NCBI RefSeq assembly: GCF_007954425.1
Contig: NZ_CP042345.1
Location: 620,001 to 684,000 of the forward strand
DNA from: Novosphingobium ginsenosidimutans
GTDB lineage: Bacteria > Pseudomonadota > Alphaproteobacteria > Sphingomonadales > Sphingomonadaceae
Length of the DNA stretch: 64,000 nt
Direction of reading: 5' to 3'
In this document: positions 1-8,005 of the stretch, in pieces
Layout: each line of letters begins with the position of its first letter
Position numbering within the stretch: the stretch's first letter is position 1
The notes under the pieces: generated by a model
What the model saw: only the letters and a program-made list of their open reading frames with translations
What the model was told of the DNA's origin: nothing
Databases searched by the model: none
Translations under genes and position numbers: made by a program

Positions 1-1589
1 GTCTGGTTGGTCGAGAACGGACCCGTCGTCGTGGCCGAGGCGAACGAGCGGGTGGCCTGGGTGAAGCCGGCGAAGAGTTCGGCATTGCCGCCCAGCGAGA
101 GGTTCGCGCCAACATGTGGCTGGAACCAGTCGGTCACGCCGATCTTACCTTGAGGGAAACTTGCGGCGACGACGGCAGTGGCCTCATTGGTGACCTTGAA
201 ACCCTTCCAGCCAAGGTTGATCTTCAGCTGTCCCAGGTCGATCCGATCCTCAACGAAATACTGCAGCGTCTCGGTGTCGAAATCGAACTCCCACTGGGTG
301 AAGAACGGATTTTTAGGATATTCGCGGAACGAGCGGCCCGGGTTGGTCCGGCTTTCAAGGTCATAGAAACGACGCGCCTGGTTGAAGCTGTTGGTTTCAT
401 ACCAACCGCCGACCGACAGCTTGTTCATGCCGGCATCCCAGTCGATCCGGCCAAACAGACCGCCGCGATCGATCTTGTACTCGGTCGTGCGGATCGAGAT
501 GGGAACACCGTTGGGGCTTGGTACATAGGGCGTGCCCCACAGGCCCATGCCCTTGTTGTGGTGGTAGTAGGCCCGCAGTGCGACCTTCACATCATCACCC
601 ACCGGGCTCTTGAAGCCCAGCGCCGCGACCGTGTCCTGACGCAGCCCCGAGGCATCGTAGTAGGCATCGTCGACCGAGGTGTAGTTGCCCGGATAGACCG
701 TACCCGCAGCGGCGTTCGAAACCGGCGCGCCGGTTTCGCCGCGGTTGTTGCCAATGTCAGCCAGGCGGATCGCCAGCGCATAGTCTGGATAAAGGTTGTC
801 GGAATCGTAGCCCAGCCGCGCCAGCATCCCGAGCGACATGTCCTGATAATCCTGCTCGCGCCGGTCCGAGAAGCTGAACCAACCGTCGAGTGTCGCTTCA
901 CCAAGCGGCACAACCACCTTGGCATTGACCATGTGCTGGTCCTGCTTGCCCTCGCCCTTGTACTTGTCGGTCGAGCCGTAGCCATAGGAGACAAAGCCGC
1001 GCACACCGTCCGCGCTACCCGCGTTCAGGCGCACGAAGCCGCGAATCGTGTTGTCGCTGCCGTAAGTACCATTGGCCTGGACCGCGAGACGATCGAGCGG
1101 ATCCATCGAGAACGTTTCGACCGTACCACCAAGGTTGTTGGTGGACTGGGTGCCGAGCGATCCTGAACCCTGCGTCACGCGCACCGTGCCGATGTTTTCC
1201 GGGCTTACCACGCGGCTGATGTGCAGGCCGTTGTGGTTGCCATAGCTCATGTCGCCCAGCGGAATGCCGTCAAAGTTGAAGCCCAGCTGGTTTTGGTTGA
1301 AGCTGCGGATCGTGACGCGGGTCGACCATTCGTAGTTGCCGAAGGCATCCGCCGACTGGATATTCACGCTTGGCAGCTTCTCGATCGCTTTCAGCGGGCT
1401 GGTTCCCGGCAGCAGCACGGCGATGTCGCGCGCACCCACTTCCTGGACCTGCTTGGTTTCGCCCTGTCCGAAGACGATGATTTCGCTTTCGTCAGCAGCG
1501 GCGGCAGTTTCCTCTTCGACTTCTTCGGCCCAGGCAGCCTGCGAAAGCAGAGCAGTCGAAGCAAGCAGCACGGCAATCAGATTACGCAT
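1..1589 (-). CDS. TonB-dependent outer-membrane receptor, partial (C-terminus beyond the left edge)
   Basis: The minus-strand frame from ATG at 1589 stays open to base 1, giving about 529 residues with no stop. The first 21 residues look like a signal peptide (basic MRN start, hydrophobic core, AWA cleavage site). An acidic linker follows, then a plug domain at about residues 45-165 containing IVFGQGETKQVQEVG, then alternating aromatic-rich strands typical of a beta-barrel. The family takes up siderophores, vitamin B12, sugars or other large substrates with energy from TonB-ExbBD. The substrate cannot be read here. The 257-base gap between aroQ and this start suggests its own promoter. The missing part would hold the remaining barrel strands and the terminal aromatic residue. 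Confidence 0.88.
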   Translation of the reverse strand, partial: MRNLIAVLLASTALLSQAAWAEEVEEETAAAADESEIIVFGQGETKQVQEVGARDIAVLLPGTSPLKAIEKLPSVNIQSADAFGNYEWSTRVTIRSFNQNQLGFNFDGIPLGDMSYGNHNGLHISRVVSPENIGTVRVTQGSGSLGTQSTNNLGGTVETFSMDPLDRLAVQANGTYGSDNTIRGFVRLNAGSADGVRGFVSYGYGSTDKYKGEGKQDQHMVNAKVVVPLGEATLDGWFSFSDRREQDYQDMSLGMLARLGYDSDNLYPDYALAIRLADIGNNRGETGAPVSNAAAGTVYPGNYTSVDDAYYDASGLRQDTVAALGFKSPVGDDVKVALRAYYHHNKGMGLWGTPYVPSPNGVPISIRTTEYKIDRGGLFGRIDWDAGMNKLSVGGWYETNSFNQARRFYDLESRTNPGRSFREYPKNPFFTQWEFDFDTETLQYFVEDRIDLGQLKINLGWKGFKVTNEATAVVAASFPQGKIGVTDWFQPHVGANLSLGGNAELFAGFTQATRSFASATTTGPFSTNQ

Positions 1590-1846
1590 AGTACCCCCAT
1601 CCAGGTTTGGTTCGGGGGCGGGTTAGGCGGGCAGTGTTACGCCGCGATGTGATCTAAATGATGCTCTGCGGACAACCCGGCGACGAGATTATGACCGGCG
1701 CTTACAAATCGCGAGCAAACGGGGCGCAATGGCGGTTCCTGCAGGACTCGGGTTAGAATGATGGTCAGAATTGGGCCGTCATGGAATAACGCTGGAATGT
1801 TATGCTTTTCCGCCAAGGGTCCTGGCCGATTCCGTCCCTGCCAGCG

Positions 1847-2290
1847 CTAGTTGCGGCCTTGCCCCGCCAGATAGCGCACCGCCAGGCCATAGCCGGCGAT
1901 CCCCAGGCCAGAGATCACGCCCGTTACCGCTGCGGTCATGATGGTGTCCTTGCGCCAGGCCTCGTCGCGGCGGTGGATGTTGGAGATGTGGACTTCCACC
2001 ACCGGGCATTCGACCAGCTTGAGTGCATCAAGCACCGGAAAGCCCGCATAGGAAAAGGCGGCCGGATTGATAACCATGCCGGCCAGACCCGTCCGGCCCT
2101 GCTGGATCCACTCGACCATTTCATGTTCGGCGTTGGTCTGACGGAAATCGATCGTGAACCCCGCTGCTTCGGCTTCGGCGCGGCACAGGGCCTCGACGTC
2201 AGCCAGAGTTGCGTGGCCATAGACCTCCGGCTCGCGCGTGCCGAGCAGGTTGAGGTTGGGTCCGTTGAGGACGAGGATCGTTCCGGCCAT
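1847..2290 (-). CDS. aroQ: Type II 3-dehydroquinate dehydratase-like protein (AroQ family, divergent)
   Basis: 147 residues, the usual size for type II dehydroquinase, which dehydrates 3-dehydroquinate in the shikimate pathway. The start at 2290 gives the classic N-terminus with NGPNLNLLGTREPEVYG, which holds the catalytic Arg and Tyr of the flexible lid. The EVHISNIHRR segment carries the catalytic His. The substrate loop reads NPAAFSYAG instead of the usual NPGAYTHTS, and the C-terminal helix differs from the usual FRHHSY type. It may therefore be a divergent AroQ or a relative with another substrate. A GGGAG motif lies about 12 bases upstream. The gene follows the MaoC gene on the same strand by 69 bases. 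Confidence 0.82.
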   Translation of the reverse strand: MAGTILVLNGPNLNLLGTREPEVYGHATLADVEALCRAEAEAAGFTIDFRQTNAEHEMVEWIQQGRTGLAGMVINPAAFSYAGFPVLDALKLVECPVVEVHISNIHRRDEAWRKDTIMTAAVTGVISGLGIAGYGLAVRYLAGQGRN

Positions 2291-2359
2291 CTGCGCGCCA
2301 AGCTCCCTGTTGCTTCGCCGCCTTATCGCAATCGCCGGGCGGCGCAAACCCGTGGCGGT

Positions 2360-2815
2360 TCAGGCGGCCGGCTTCTTGCGCTGCAGGCCAGAGCGCTTGC
2401 ACGAAGCGACCAGTTCGCCGCGCTGGTTGAACGCCTGATGCAGGAAGGTGACGATGCCGGCGTCGGGCCGCGACTTCGATCCCCGCAGCTCCAGCACTTC
2501 GGTCACGATATTGAGCGTATCGCCGATGAAGACCGGCTTTGGAAACCGCACCTCGTCCCAGCCGAGGTTGGCGACTGCCGTGCCCAAAGTCGTGTCGCCC
2601 ACGCTGACGCCGACCATCAGGCTGAGCGTGAAGCACGAATTGACCAGCACCTGGCCATATTCGCTGCCCTTCATGTACTCGGCATCCAGATGCAGCTGCG
2701 CCGGATTGTGCGAAAGGGTAGTGAACAGCACATTGTCCGTCTCGGTCACTGTGCGGCGGATCGCATGATCGAACCGCTGGCCCACCGACAGTTCGTCAAA
2801 CCAGACTCCGGGCAT
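2360..2815 (-). CDS. MaoC-family hot-dog dehydratase/hydratase
   Basis: 151 residues with a single hot-dog domain. MaoC-type enzymes hydrate enoyl-CoA substrates or similar thioesters. The segment [15 protein letters not shown] is close to the hydratase-2 motif, with an Asn where many members carry Asp and with the conserved His. The later [14 protein letters not shown] strand is also typical. The protein resembles mesaconyl-CoA hydratase-like members, but the substrate is not certain. GGGAGAGAG precedes the ATG closely. It starts 10 bases after the purU stop, so the two are probably co-transcribed. Confidence 0.8.
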   Translation of the reverse strand: MPGVWFDELSVGQRFDHAIRRTVTETDNVLFTTLSHNPAQLHLDAEYMKGSEYGQVLVNSCFTLSLMVGVSVGDTTLGTAVANLGWDEVRFPKPVFIGDTLNIVTEVLELRGSKSRPDAGIVTFLHQAFNQRGELVASCKRSGLQRKKPAA

Positions 2816-2825
2816 CGCTCTCTCC

Positions 2826-3680
2826 CTAGCTGCGGAACACGACCGTGCGGCTGCCGTTCAGCAGGACGCGGTCTTCCAAATGCAGGCGCACCGCCTCGGC
2901 CAGCACGCGCCGCTCGATATCGCGGCCCTTGCGGACCAGGTCATCGGGCGCATCGGCATGGCTGATCGGCTCGACATCCTGGTGGATGATCGGCCCTTCA
3001 TCGAGATCGGCGGTCACATAGTGTGCCGTCGCGCCGATCATCTTGACCCCGCGCGTGTGGGCCTGGTGATAGGGCTTGGCACCTTTGAAGCCGGGCAGGA
3101 ACGAGTGGTGGATATTGATGCAGCGCCCGGCAAGATGGGCTGACAGGTCGTCCGAAAGAACCTGCATGTAGCGCGCCAGAACAACCAGCTCCGCCCCAGT
3201 TTCGGCAATCAGGTTGCGCAAGGCGGCTTCCTGCTGCGGCTTGGTCTCGGGCGTGATCGGCAGGTGATGATAGGGCAGATCCCCCGGCAGGCTGGCCGCC
3301 AGAGCATCGCGCGGGTGGTTGCCGACAACGGCCACCACATCCATTGCCAGCTCGCCCAGCCGCTGACGATAGAGCAGATCGGACAGGCAATGGTCGAACT
3401 TGCTGACCAGGATCAGCACCCGGCGCCGGTCGCTGGCCGCCCGCAAGGTCCAGCGCATCCCGAGCTTGCTGGCAAGCCCGTCCACCGCCGCGCTATAGGC
3501 ATCAAGCCTAGTCCTGCCGGGGGCAAAGGCCACGCGCATGAAGAACTGTCGGTCGGCGATATCGTTGAACTGCTGCGCCTCAAGGATATTGCCGCCCAGC
3601 TCGAACAGCAGCCCGGTTACCCGGGCGGTGATTCCGGGGCGGTCACAACAGGACAGGGTCAGGATCAGGCGGTCGGACAT
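2826..3680 (-). CDS. purU: Formyltetrahydrofolate deformylase
   Basis: 284 residues, the normal size for PurU, which hydrolyses 10-formyl-tetrahydrofolate to formate and tetrahydrofolate and balances one-carbon pools. An N-terminal ACT domain (about 1-80, [15 protein letters not shown]) precedes a formyltransferase domain. Active-site signatures include the HHSFLPGF loop, the GATAHYVT strand with its catalytic His, and the D of DLDEGPI. ATG at 3680 was chosen because the ACT domain begins right there; the reading frame extends further upstream without family features. It is the first gene of a minus-strand run with MaoC and aroQ. Confidence 0.93.
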   Translation of the reverse strand: MSDRLILTLSCCDRPGITARVTGLLFELGGNILEAQQFNDIADRQFFMRVAFAPGRTRLDAYSAAVDGLASKLGMRWTLRAASDRRRVLILVSKFDHCLSDLLYRQRLGELAMDVVAVVGNHPRDALAASLPGDLPYHHLPITPETKPQQEAALRNLIAETGAELVVLARYMQVLSDDLSAHLAGRCINIHHSFLPGFKGAKPYHQAHTRGVKMIGATAHYVTADLDEGPIIHQDVEPISHADAPDDLVRKGRDIERRVLAEAVRLHLEDRVLLNGSRTVVFRS

Positions 3681-3725
3681 CGCAATGCTCTTGGCGGATG
3701 GCGCGCACTTTGCCAACACCACCGG

Positions 3726-4160
3726 ATGCGCTTCTTCTTTTACGGCACGCTCCAGGCCGGCAATCTCAATCCCGCGATCGCCGCGATCCATGGCCGTCTG
3801 GTTCCGCAAGGACCGGGCCGGATCACGGGCGCACTCGTCGCTGTGCCCGATGCCGATGGATGGTTACCTGCATTGGTCCCCGGCGATGGCGAAGTGTACG
3901 GCCAGGTCTATGCCGCGGGTCCGGAATTCTCGGCAGAGGACCTTGCCGCGCTCGACCGCTACGAGGAGTTTGACCCCGCCTCGCCCGAAACGTCGTGGTA
4001 CCTGCGCGAGACGCGGACGCTGACAAGCGGCGAGCTGGTGACGGTCTATCGCATGAATGGGGCCCCGCCAGCAGATGCCTTGCCAATCCCCGGCGGCGAC
4101 TTTCGCGCCTGGCTGAAAACGCAGAACCTGCCGGAATTCCAGGGCCGCGATAGCGCTTAG
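3726..4160 (+). CDS. Gamma-glutamylcyclotransferase-like (AIG2/GGCT fold) protein
   Basis: 144 residues. The N-terminal RFFFYGTLQAGNLN is the YGTL signature of the gamma-glutamylcyclotransferase-like fold, and the Glu-rich LDRYEEFD stretch supplies the expected catalytic Glu. Members act as cyclotransferases on gamma-glutamyl amines or are of unknown function. The start at 3726 places the signature at residue 2. The gene is divergent from purU with only 45 bases between the starts, so the two share a control region. Confidence 0.78.
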   Translation: MRFFFYGTLQAGNLNPAIAAIHGRLVPQGPGRITGALVAVPDADGWLPALVPGDGEVYGQVYAAGPEFSAEDLAALDRYEEFDPASPETSWYLRETRTLTSGELVTVYRMNGAPPADALPIPGGDFRAWLKTQNLPEFQGRDSA

Positions 4161-4203
4161 GCCTTGCCTTCGCGGCGATTCCCGCTTAGGGGCGCGCCCT
4201 TAA

Positions 4204-4236
4204 TTGACACGGATTCGATGACCTGCCTGGCTTACA
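4204..4236 (+). promoter_or_regulatory. Candidate sigma-70 promoter for rpmI-rplT
   Basis: A perfect TTGACA at 4204-4209 lies 73 bases before rpmI. No good -10 box sits at the ideal spacing; CTTACA at 4231-4236 is the closest. infC is not adjacent here, so a promoter directly before rpmI is expected. Confidence 0.35.
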
Positions 4237-4282
4237 AGGGCTGCCATGGCCGGTTGGACGTGTCTCGAACAAGGAGACGAAA

Positions 4283-4486
4283 ATGCCCAAGCTCAAGACC
4301 AAGAGCGGCGTCAAGAAGCGCTTCAAGCTCACCGCCACTGGCAAGGTGAAGCACGGAGTTGCCGGCAAGCGCCACCGCCTGATCAGCCATAACGGCAAGT
4401 ACATCCGCCAGAATCGCGGCACCGACGTCATTTCCGACGCCGATGCGAAGACGATCAAGAAGTGGGCGCCCTACGGGCTCAACTGA
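4283..4486 (+). CDS. rpmI: 50S ribosomal protein L35
   Basis: 67 residues, very basic, starting [15 protein letters not shown] and with the conserved [13 protein letters not shown] region. It is a component of the large ribosomal subunit. AAGGAGA lies a few bases before the ATG. rplT follows after 13 bases as in most bacteria, but infC, which normally precedes, is absent: the upstream neighbour is the cyclotransferase-like gene. Confidence 0.97.
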   Translation: MPKLKTKSGVKKRFKLTATGKVKHGVAGKRHRLISHNGKYIRQNRGTDVISDADAKTIKKWAPYGLN

Positions 4487-4499
4487 GGAGTACTGAAAG

Positions 4500-4859
4500 A
4501 TGAGCCGTATCAAGCGGGGTGTTACCACCCGAGCCAAGCACAAGCGGATTTTGGATCAGGCCAAGGGTTACCGCGGCCGCCGCAAGAACACGATTCGCGT
4601 TGCCCGTCAGGCCGTCGAAAAGGCCGGCCAGTACGCCTATCGCGACCGCAAGGTTAAGAAGCGGACCTTCCGCGCCCTGTGGATCCAGCGCATCAACGCT
4701 GCCGTCCGCGCCGAAGGCCTGTCGTATTCGCAGTTCATCCATGGCGCGAAGTTGGCCGGGATCGAACTCGATCGTAAGTCGATGGCCGATCTGGCGATGA
4801 ACGAAGGCGGCGTCTTCGCTGCCATCATCGCGCAGGCCAAGGCTGCCCTGCCGGCCTAA
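4500..4859 (+). CDS. rplT: 50S ribosomal protein L20
   Basis: 119 residues, the standard length. It starts [18 protein letters not shown] with the basic N-terminal extension that threads into 23S rRNA, followed by the globular domain ([10 protein letters not shown]). L20 is needed early in large-subunit assembly and represses its own operon in several bacteria. It is the last gene of this unit and is followed by a strong terminator, so pheS is not in the same simple transcript. Confidence 0.97.
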   Translation: MSRIKRGVTTRAKHKRILDQAKGYRGRRKNTIRVARQAVEKAGQYAYRDRKVKKRTFRALWIQRINAAVRAEGLSYSQFIHGAKLAGIELDRKSMADLAMNEGGVFAAIIAQAKAALPA

Positions 4860-4885
4860 GCCGCAGGCAGCTGCCACAGCGCAAG

Positions 4886-4917
4886 GGGCGCGGACGGCAA
4901 GCCGTCCGCGCCCTTTT
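4886..4917 (+). terminator. Rho-independent terminator after rplT
   Basis: GGGCGCGGACGGC (4886-4898) pairs perfectly with GCCGTCCGCGCCC (4901-4913). The structure is a 12-bp stem with a CAAG loop, followed by TTTT (4914-4917). It lies 26 bases after the rplT stop. Confidence 0.88.
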
Positions 4918-5026
4918 CGTTTCGTATAGAGGTGATAGGCCTGAAAGGCTTGCGAGCAGGGGCCACGAATGCAACACTCGCTCCAATCCCGTTGCGAGCA
5001 CGGGAAACAGGGGTGATTCACTAGCC

Positions 5027-5914
5027 ATGAGTAGCCAGCGACTGGGCGAAGCGGTGCGCGTACGCTTCTTCATGCCGTCGCCGGCATTGGCGCCCTATAT
5101 CACCACCTACTACCTAACCGAGGTGGATATCGCCGCCGATGACCGGATCGAGGACTGGCTCCATCCCGAGTGGGCCAACCTGCGGTTTGCCCATAACGAT
5201 AGCTGGGAAGCAGCGATCGGCTCACAGCCGCTTCAACCGATGCCGCACTTCATCGCTACCGGGCCGACCAGCCAGGCTGCCCGGTTCCGGACTGGTCCGA
5301 TGCGCAGCTGGGGGATCGGTCTCTTGCCGGTCGGGTGGGCCCGTCTGGTCGGCAGCGACGCCGCGGCGCTGGCCGATCGGTCGGTGGATGGCGCGACGAG
5401 CCAGGCCTATGCCCACTTTGCTCCGCTGCTCGACACGATCTTCGCCGGCGCGCCCGACCCGGCGGGCGAAGCACAGCGGATCGATAGCTTCCTGCTGCAG
5501 CTGCTTGACCAACGTCCGCCAGCTGAAGACGAAATCCGGATCAAGGCAGCCCACGCCGCCTTGGTCGATCTCGATTCGGGCACTGTCAGCGAACTGGCCG
5601 ACAAGATCGGATTATCGCCGCGTTCGCTTGAACGGCTCTCGCTGCGCGCCTTCGGTTTTTCACCCAAGCTGTTGCTGCGCCGCCAGCGGTTCCTGCGCAG
5701 CCTGGCGCAATTTCTGCTTGATCCCTCGCTGTCATGGATCAAGACGCTGGACTGCCAATATGTCGATCAAGCCCACTTCGTGCGCGATTTCAAGCGCTTC
5801 ATGACCATGAGCCCCAGCACCTATGCCGCGTTGGAACATCCGGTCCTTGGTGCTGCCGCCAAGGCGCGTGAGGCAGCGGCCGGGGCAGCGGTCCAGGTTC
5901 TGCATCGCCCCTGA
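5027..5914 (+). CDS. AraC-family transcriptional regulator, first of a tandem pair
   Basis: 295 residues. An N-terminal sensing domain of about 160 residues (with HPEWANLRF and WGIGLLPVGWARL) precedes a C-terminal AraC-type double helix-turn-helix at about 185-270, with LADKIGLSPRSLERL and FVRDFKRFMTMSPSTY. AraC proteins bind DNA as dimers and usually respond to a small ligand. The next gene is a clear paralogue sharing PEWANLRF, FGFxPKLLLRRQRF and other blocks. The stop overlaps the next ATG by one base (TGATG), implying coupled translation. Ligand and targets are unknown. Confidence 0.85.
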   Translation: MSSQRLGEAVRVRFFMPSPALAPYITTYYLTEVDIAADDRIEDWLHPEWANLRFAHNDSWEAAIGSQPLQPMPHFIATGPTSQAARFRTGPMRSWGIGLLPVGWARLVGSDAAALADRSVDGATSQAYAHFAPLLDTIFAGAPDPAGEAQRIDSFLLQLLDQRPPAEDEIRIKAAHAALVDLDSGTVSELADKIGLSPRSLERLSLRAFGFSPKLLLRRQRFLRSLAQFLLDPSLSWIKTLDCQYVDQAHFVRDFKRFMTMSPSTYAALEHPVLGAAAKAREAAAGAAVQVLHRP

Positions 5915-6822
5915 TGCCCGACGCTCTCCCTGCCGACGTAGCCGTCAAGGTTCGGTTCCACGCACCGCCGCCAACGCTGCAGGCCTGCTTCACGTCGTTC
6001 TACTTGACCGAGATCGACGTGCCCCCTGGCGCGGTTGTGACCGACGCGCTCCAGCCCGAATGGGCCAACCTGCGCTTCTTTGGCGGAGAGCGGCCCCAGG
6101 CCTGGATTGAAAACGGGGACCGGGTCGAGAATGCGCGTTTCGTCGCCACCGGCCCCAGCACGCGCTCGACCAATTTTAAGCTGGGGCAGACGCGCTTCTG
6201 GGGGATCGGGCTCATGCCATTGGGCTGGGCCCGGTTCATTGGCCAGCCCGCTGCCGACCATGCCAATTTGATCGCTGACGGAAACCGCCACGTTAGCTTC
6301 GCCCGTTTCCGGTCGCTGGCCCACAGCCTGACCCTGCGTGTTGAGGACGAGGCGGAAGAGCTAGCCCGGATCATCGCCTTCTTCGACGCGATCCCCCCAA
6401 TCGATCAGGACGAGGAAGCCCGGATCCTGGCGATCCACGCCGCCCTGGTCGATCCTGAGGTCGCAACCGTTACCGATATGGTCCAGCGGATCGGCACCAG
6501 CCAGCGCACGGTCGAGCGGGCCTGCCTGCGCCACTTCGGCTTTCCACCCAAGCTGCTGCTGCGCCGTCAGCGCTTCATGCGCAGCCTGGCTCAGTTCATG
6601 CTCGATCGCTCGCGCAAGTGGATCGGCGCGATCGATGAACATTACCACGACCAGGCCCAGTTCGTGCGCGACTTTCGTGAGTTCATGGGCATGAGCCCGC
6701 GCCAATATGCGGCCATGCCACATCCCGTGCTGGAACGCTTCATGTACGAGCGTGCCCGCGTCCACGGCGCCGCTGTGCAGACGCTCGACGTGCCGGCCGG
6801 AGCGACCACTCCGATCAAATAG
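5914..6822 (+). CDS. AraC-family transcriptional regulator, second of a tandem pair
   Basis: 302 residues with the same architecture as the gene before it: an N-terminal domain with PEWANLRFFGGE and WGIGLMPLGWARF, then a C-terminal AraC helix-turn-helix with QRIGTSQRTVERACLRHFGF and FVRDFREFMGMSP. The strong similarity over the whole length points to tandem gene duplication followed by divergence, mostly in the sensing part. It starts within the stop codon of its paralogue. pheS begins 72 bases later. Confidence 0.85.
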   Translation: MPDALPADVAVKVRFHAPPPTLQACFTSFYLTEIDVPPGAVVTDALQPEWANLRFFGGERPQAWIENGDRVENARFVATGPSTRSTNFKLGQTRFWGIGLMPLGWARFIGQPAADHANLIADGNRHVSFARFRSLAHSLTLRVEDEAEELARIIAFFDAIPPIDQDEEARILAIHAALVDPEVATVTDMVQRIGTSQRTVERACLRHFGFPPKLLLRRQRFMRSLAQFMLDRSRKWIGAIDEHYHDQAQFVRDFREFMGMSPRQYAAMPHPVLERFMYERARVHGAAVQTLDVPAGATTPIK

Positions 6823-6894
6823 CAGATTCGGTTTTGACCCTGCCTGCAAGGCCGCTAAAGGCGCCATTCCAAGCAAAGGACAGGGCCCAAACCA

Positions 6895-7992
6895 GTGGAT
6901 TACGCAAGCACCCGTGAAGCGGCGCTGGCACGCATTGCCGCCGCGCAGGATCTCGACGCGCTGGAAGCTTTGCGGATCGAGTTTCTGGGCAAGCAGGGTT
7001 CCATCTCGGGCTTGCTCAAGACCCTGGGCACGATGTCGCCAGAAGAGCGTCAGAGCGTCGGACCGCAGATCCATGCCCTGCGCGAGGGCGTGACGGATGC
7101 GCTCGCCAGCCGCAAAGCGGCGCTTGAAGCTGCCGTCCTCGAAGCACGCCTGGCCAACGAGACCGTCGACCTGACCCTGCCCGCCCCCGAGGCACCGCGC
7201 GGGTCGGTCCATCCCGTCAGCCAGGTGATGGACGAACTGGCCGAGATCTTCGCCGACCTGGGCTTTGCCGTCGCGACCGGTCCTGAGATCGAGGACGACT
7301 GGCACAACTTTACCGCGCTCAACATCCCGGAAAGCCATCCGGCCCGGGCCATGCACGATACCTTCTACTTCCCCGACAAGGACGCGGAAGGCCGCGCCAT
7401 GCTGCTGCGCACCCACACGAGCCCGGTCCAGATCCGGGCGATGATCGAACAGGGCGCGCCGATCCGGATCATCGCCCCGGGCCGGGTCTATCGCAGCGAT
7501 AGCGACGCCACGCACACGCCGATGTTCCACCAGGTCGAAGGCATGGTGATCGATCGCGGCATTCACCTCGGCCACCTCAAGTGGACGCTCGAGACCTTCC
7601 TGAAGGCCTTCTTCGAGCGCGATGACATCGTTCTGCGCCTCCGCCCCAGCTACTTCCCCTTCACTGAGCCTTCGGTTGAAGTCGACGTCGGCTTCGCGCT
7701 GGTGGGTGGCAGGCGCGTGCTCGGCGGTTCAGGCGATGCGCCGGGTCATGGCTGGATGGAACTGCTCGGCAGCGGGATGATGAACCGCAAGGTCATCGCC
7801 GCGGGCGGACTCGATCCCGATGAGTGGCAGGGCTTTGCCTTCGGCGTCGGCGTCGATCGCCTGGCCATGCTGAAATACGGCATGGATGACCTGCGCGCCT
7901 TTTTCGATGGCGATGCTCGCTGGCTGTCGCACTATGGCTTCAACCCCAACGACGTCCCGACCCTGTCGGGCGGCGTCGGCACTGCGGCTTGA
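6895..7992 (+). CDS. pheS: Phenylalanine--tRNA ligase alpha subunit
   Basis: 365 residues, normal for PheS. The N-terminal coiled-coil for tRNA binding (about 1-85) is followed by the class II catalytic core with [13 protein letters not shown], motif 2 around [12 protein letters not shown], and motif 3 in [21 protein letters not shown]. The start is GTG at 6895, after AAAGGACAGGG. PheS pairs with PheT to charge tRNA-Phe. The pheT start lies 13 bases after the stop. Confidence 0.96.
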   Translation: MDYASTREAALARIAAAQDLDALEALRIEFLGKQGSISGLLKTLGTMSPEERQSVGPQIHALREGVTDALASRKAALEAAVLEARLANETVDLTLPAPEAPRGSVHPVSQVMDELAEIFADLGFAVATGPEIEDDWHNFTALNIPESHPARAMHDTFYFPDKDAEGRAMLLRTHTSPVQIRAMIEQGAPIRIIAPGRVYRSDSDATHTPMFHQVEGMVIDRGIHLGHLKWTLETFLKAFFERDDIVLRLRPSYFPFTEPSVEVDVGFALVGGRRVLGGSGDAPGHGWMELLGSGMMNRKVIAAGGLDPDEWQGFAFGVGVDRLAMLKYGMDDLRAFFDGDARWLSHYGFNPNDVPTLSGGVGTAA

Positions 7993-8005
7993 GGAGGGCG
8001 GCGCA

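Noticed and set aside
1590..1846. Small gene between aroQ and the TonB receptor
   Set aside because: No frame with a ribosome site or conserved pattern; it looks like receptor promoter DNA.
6823..6894. A leader peptide or T-box before pheS
   Set aside because: No Phe-rich short frame, no T-box sequence, and only 72 bases are available.
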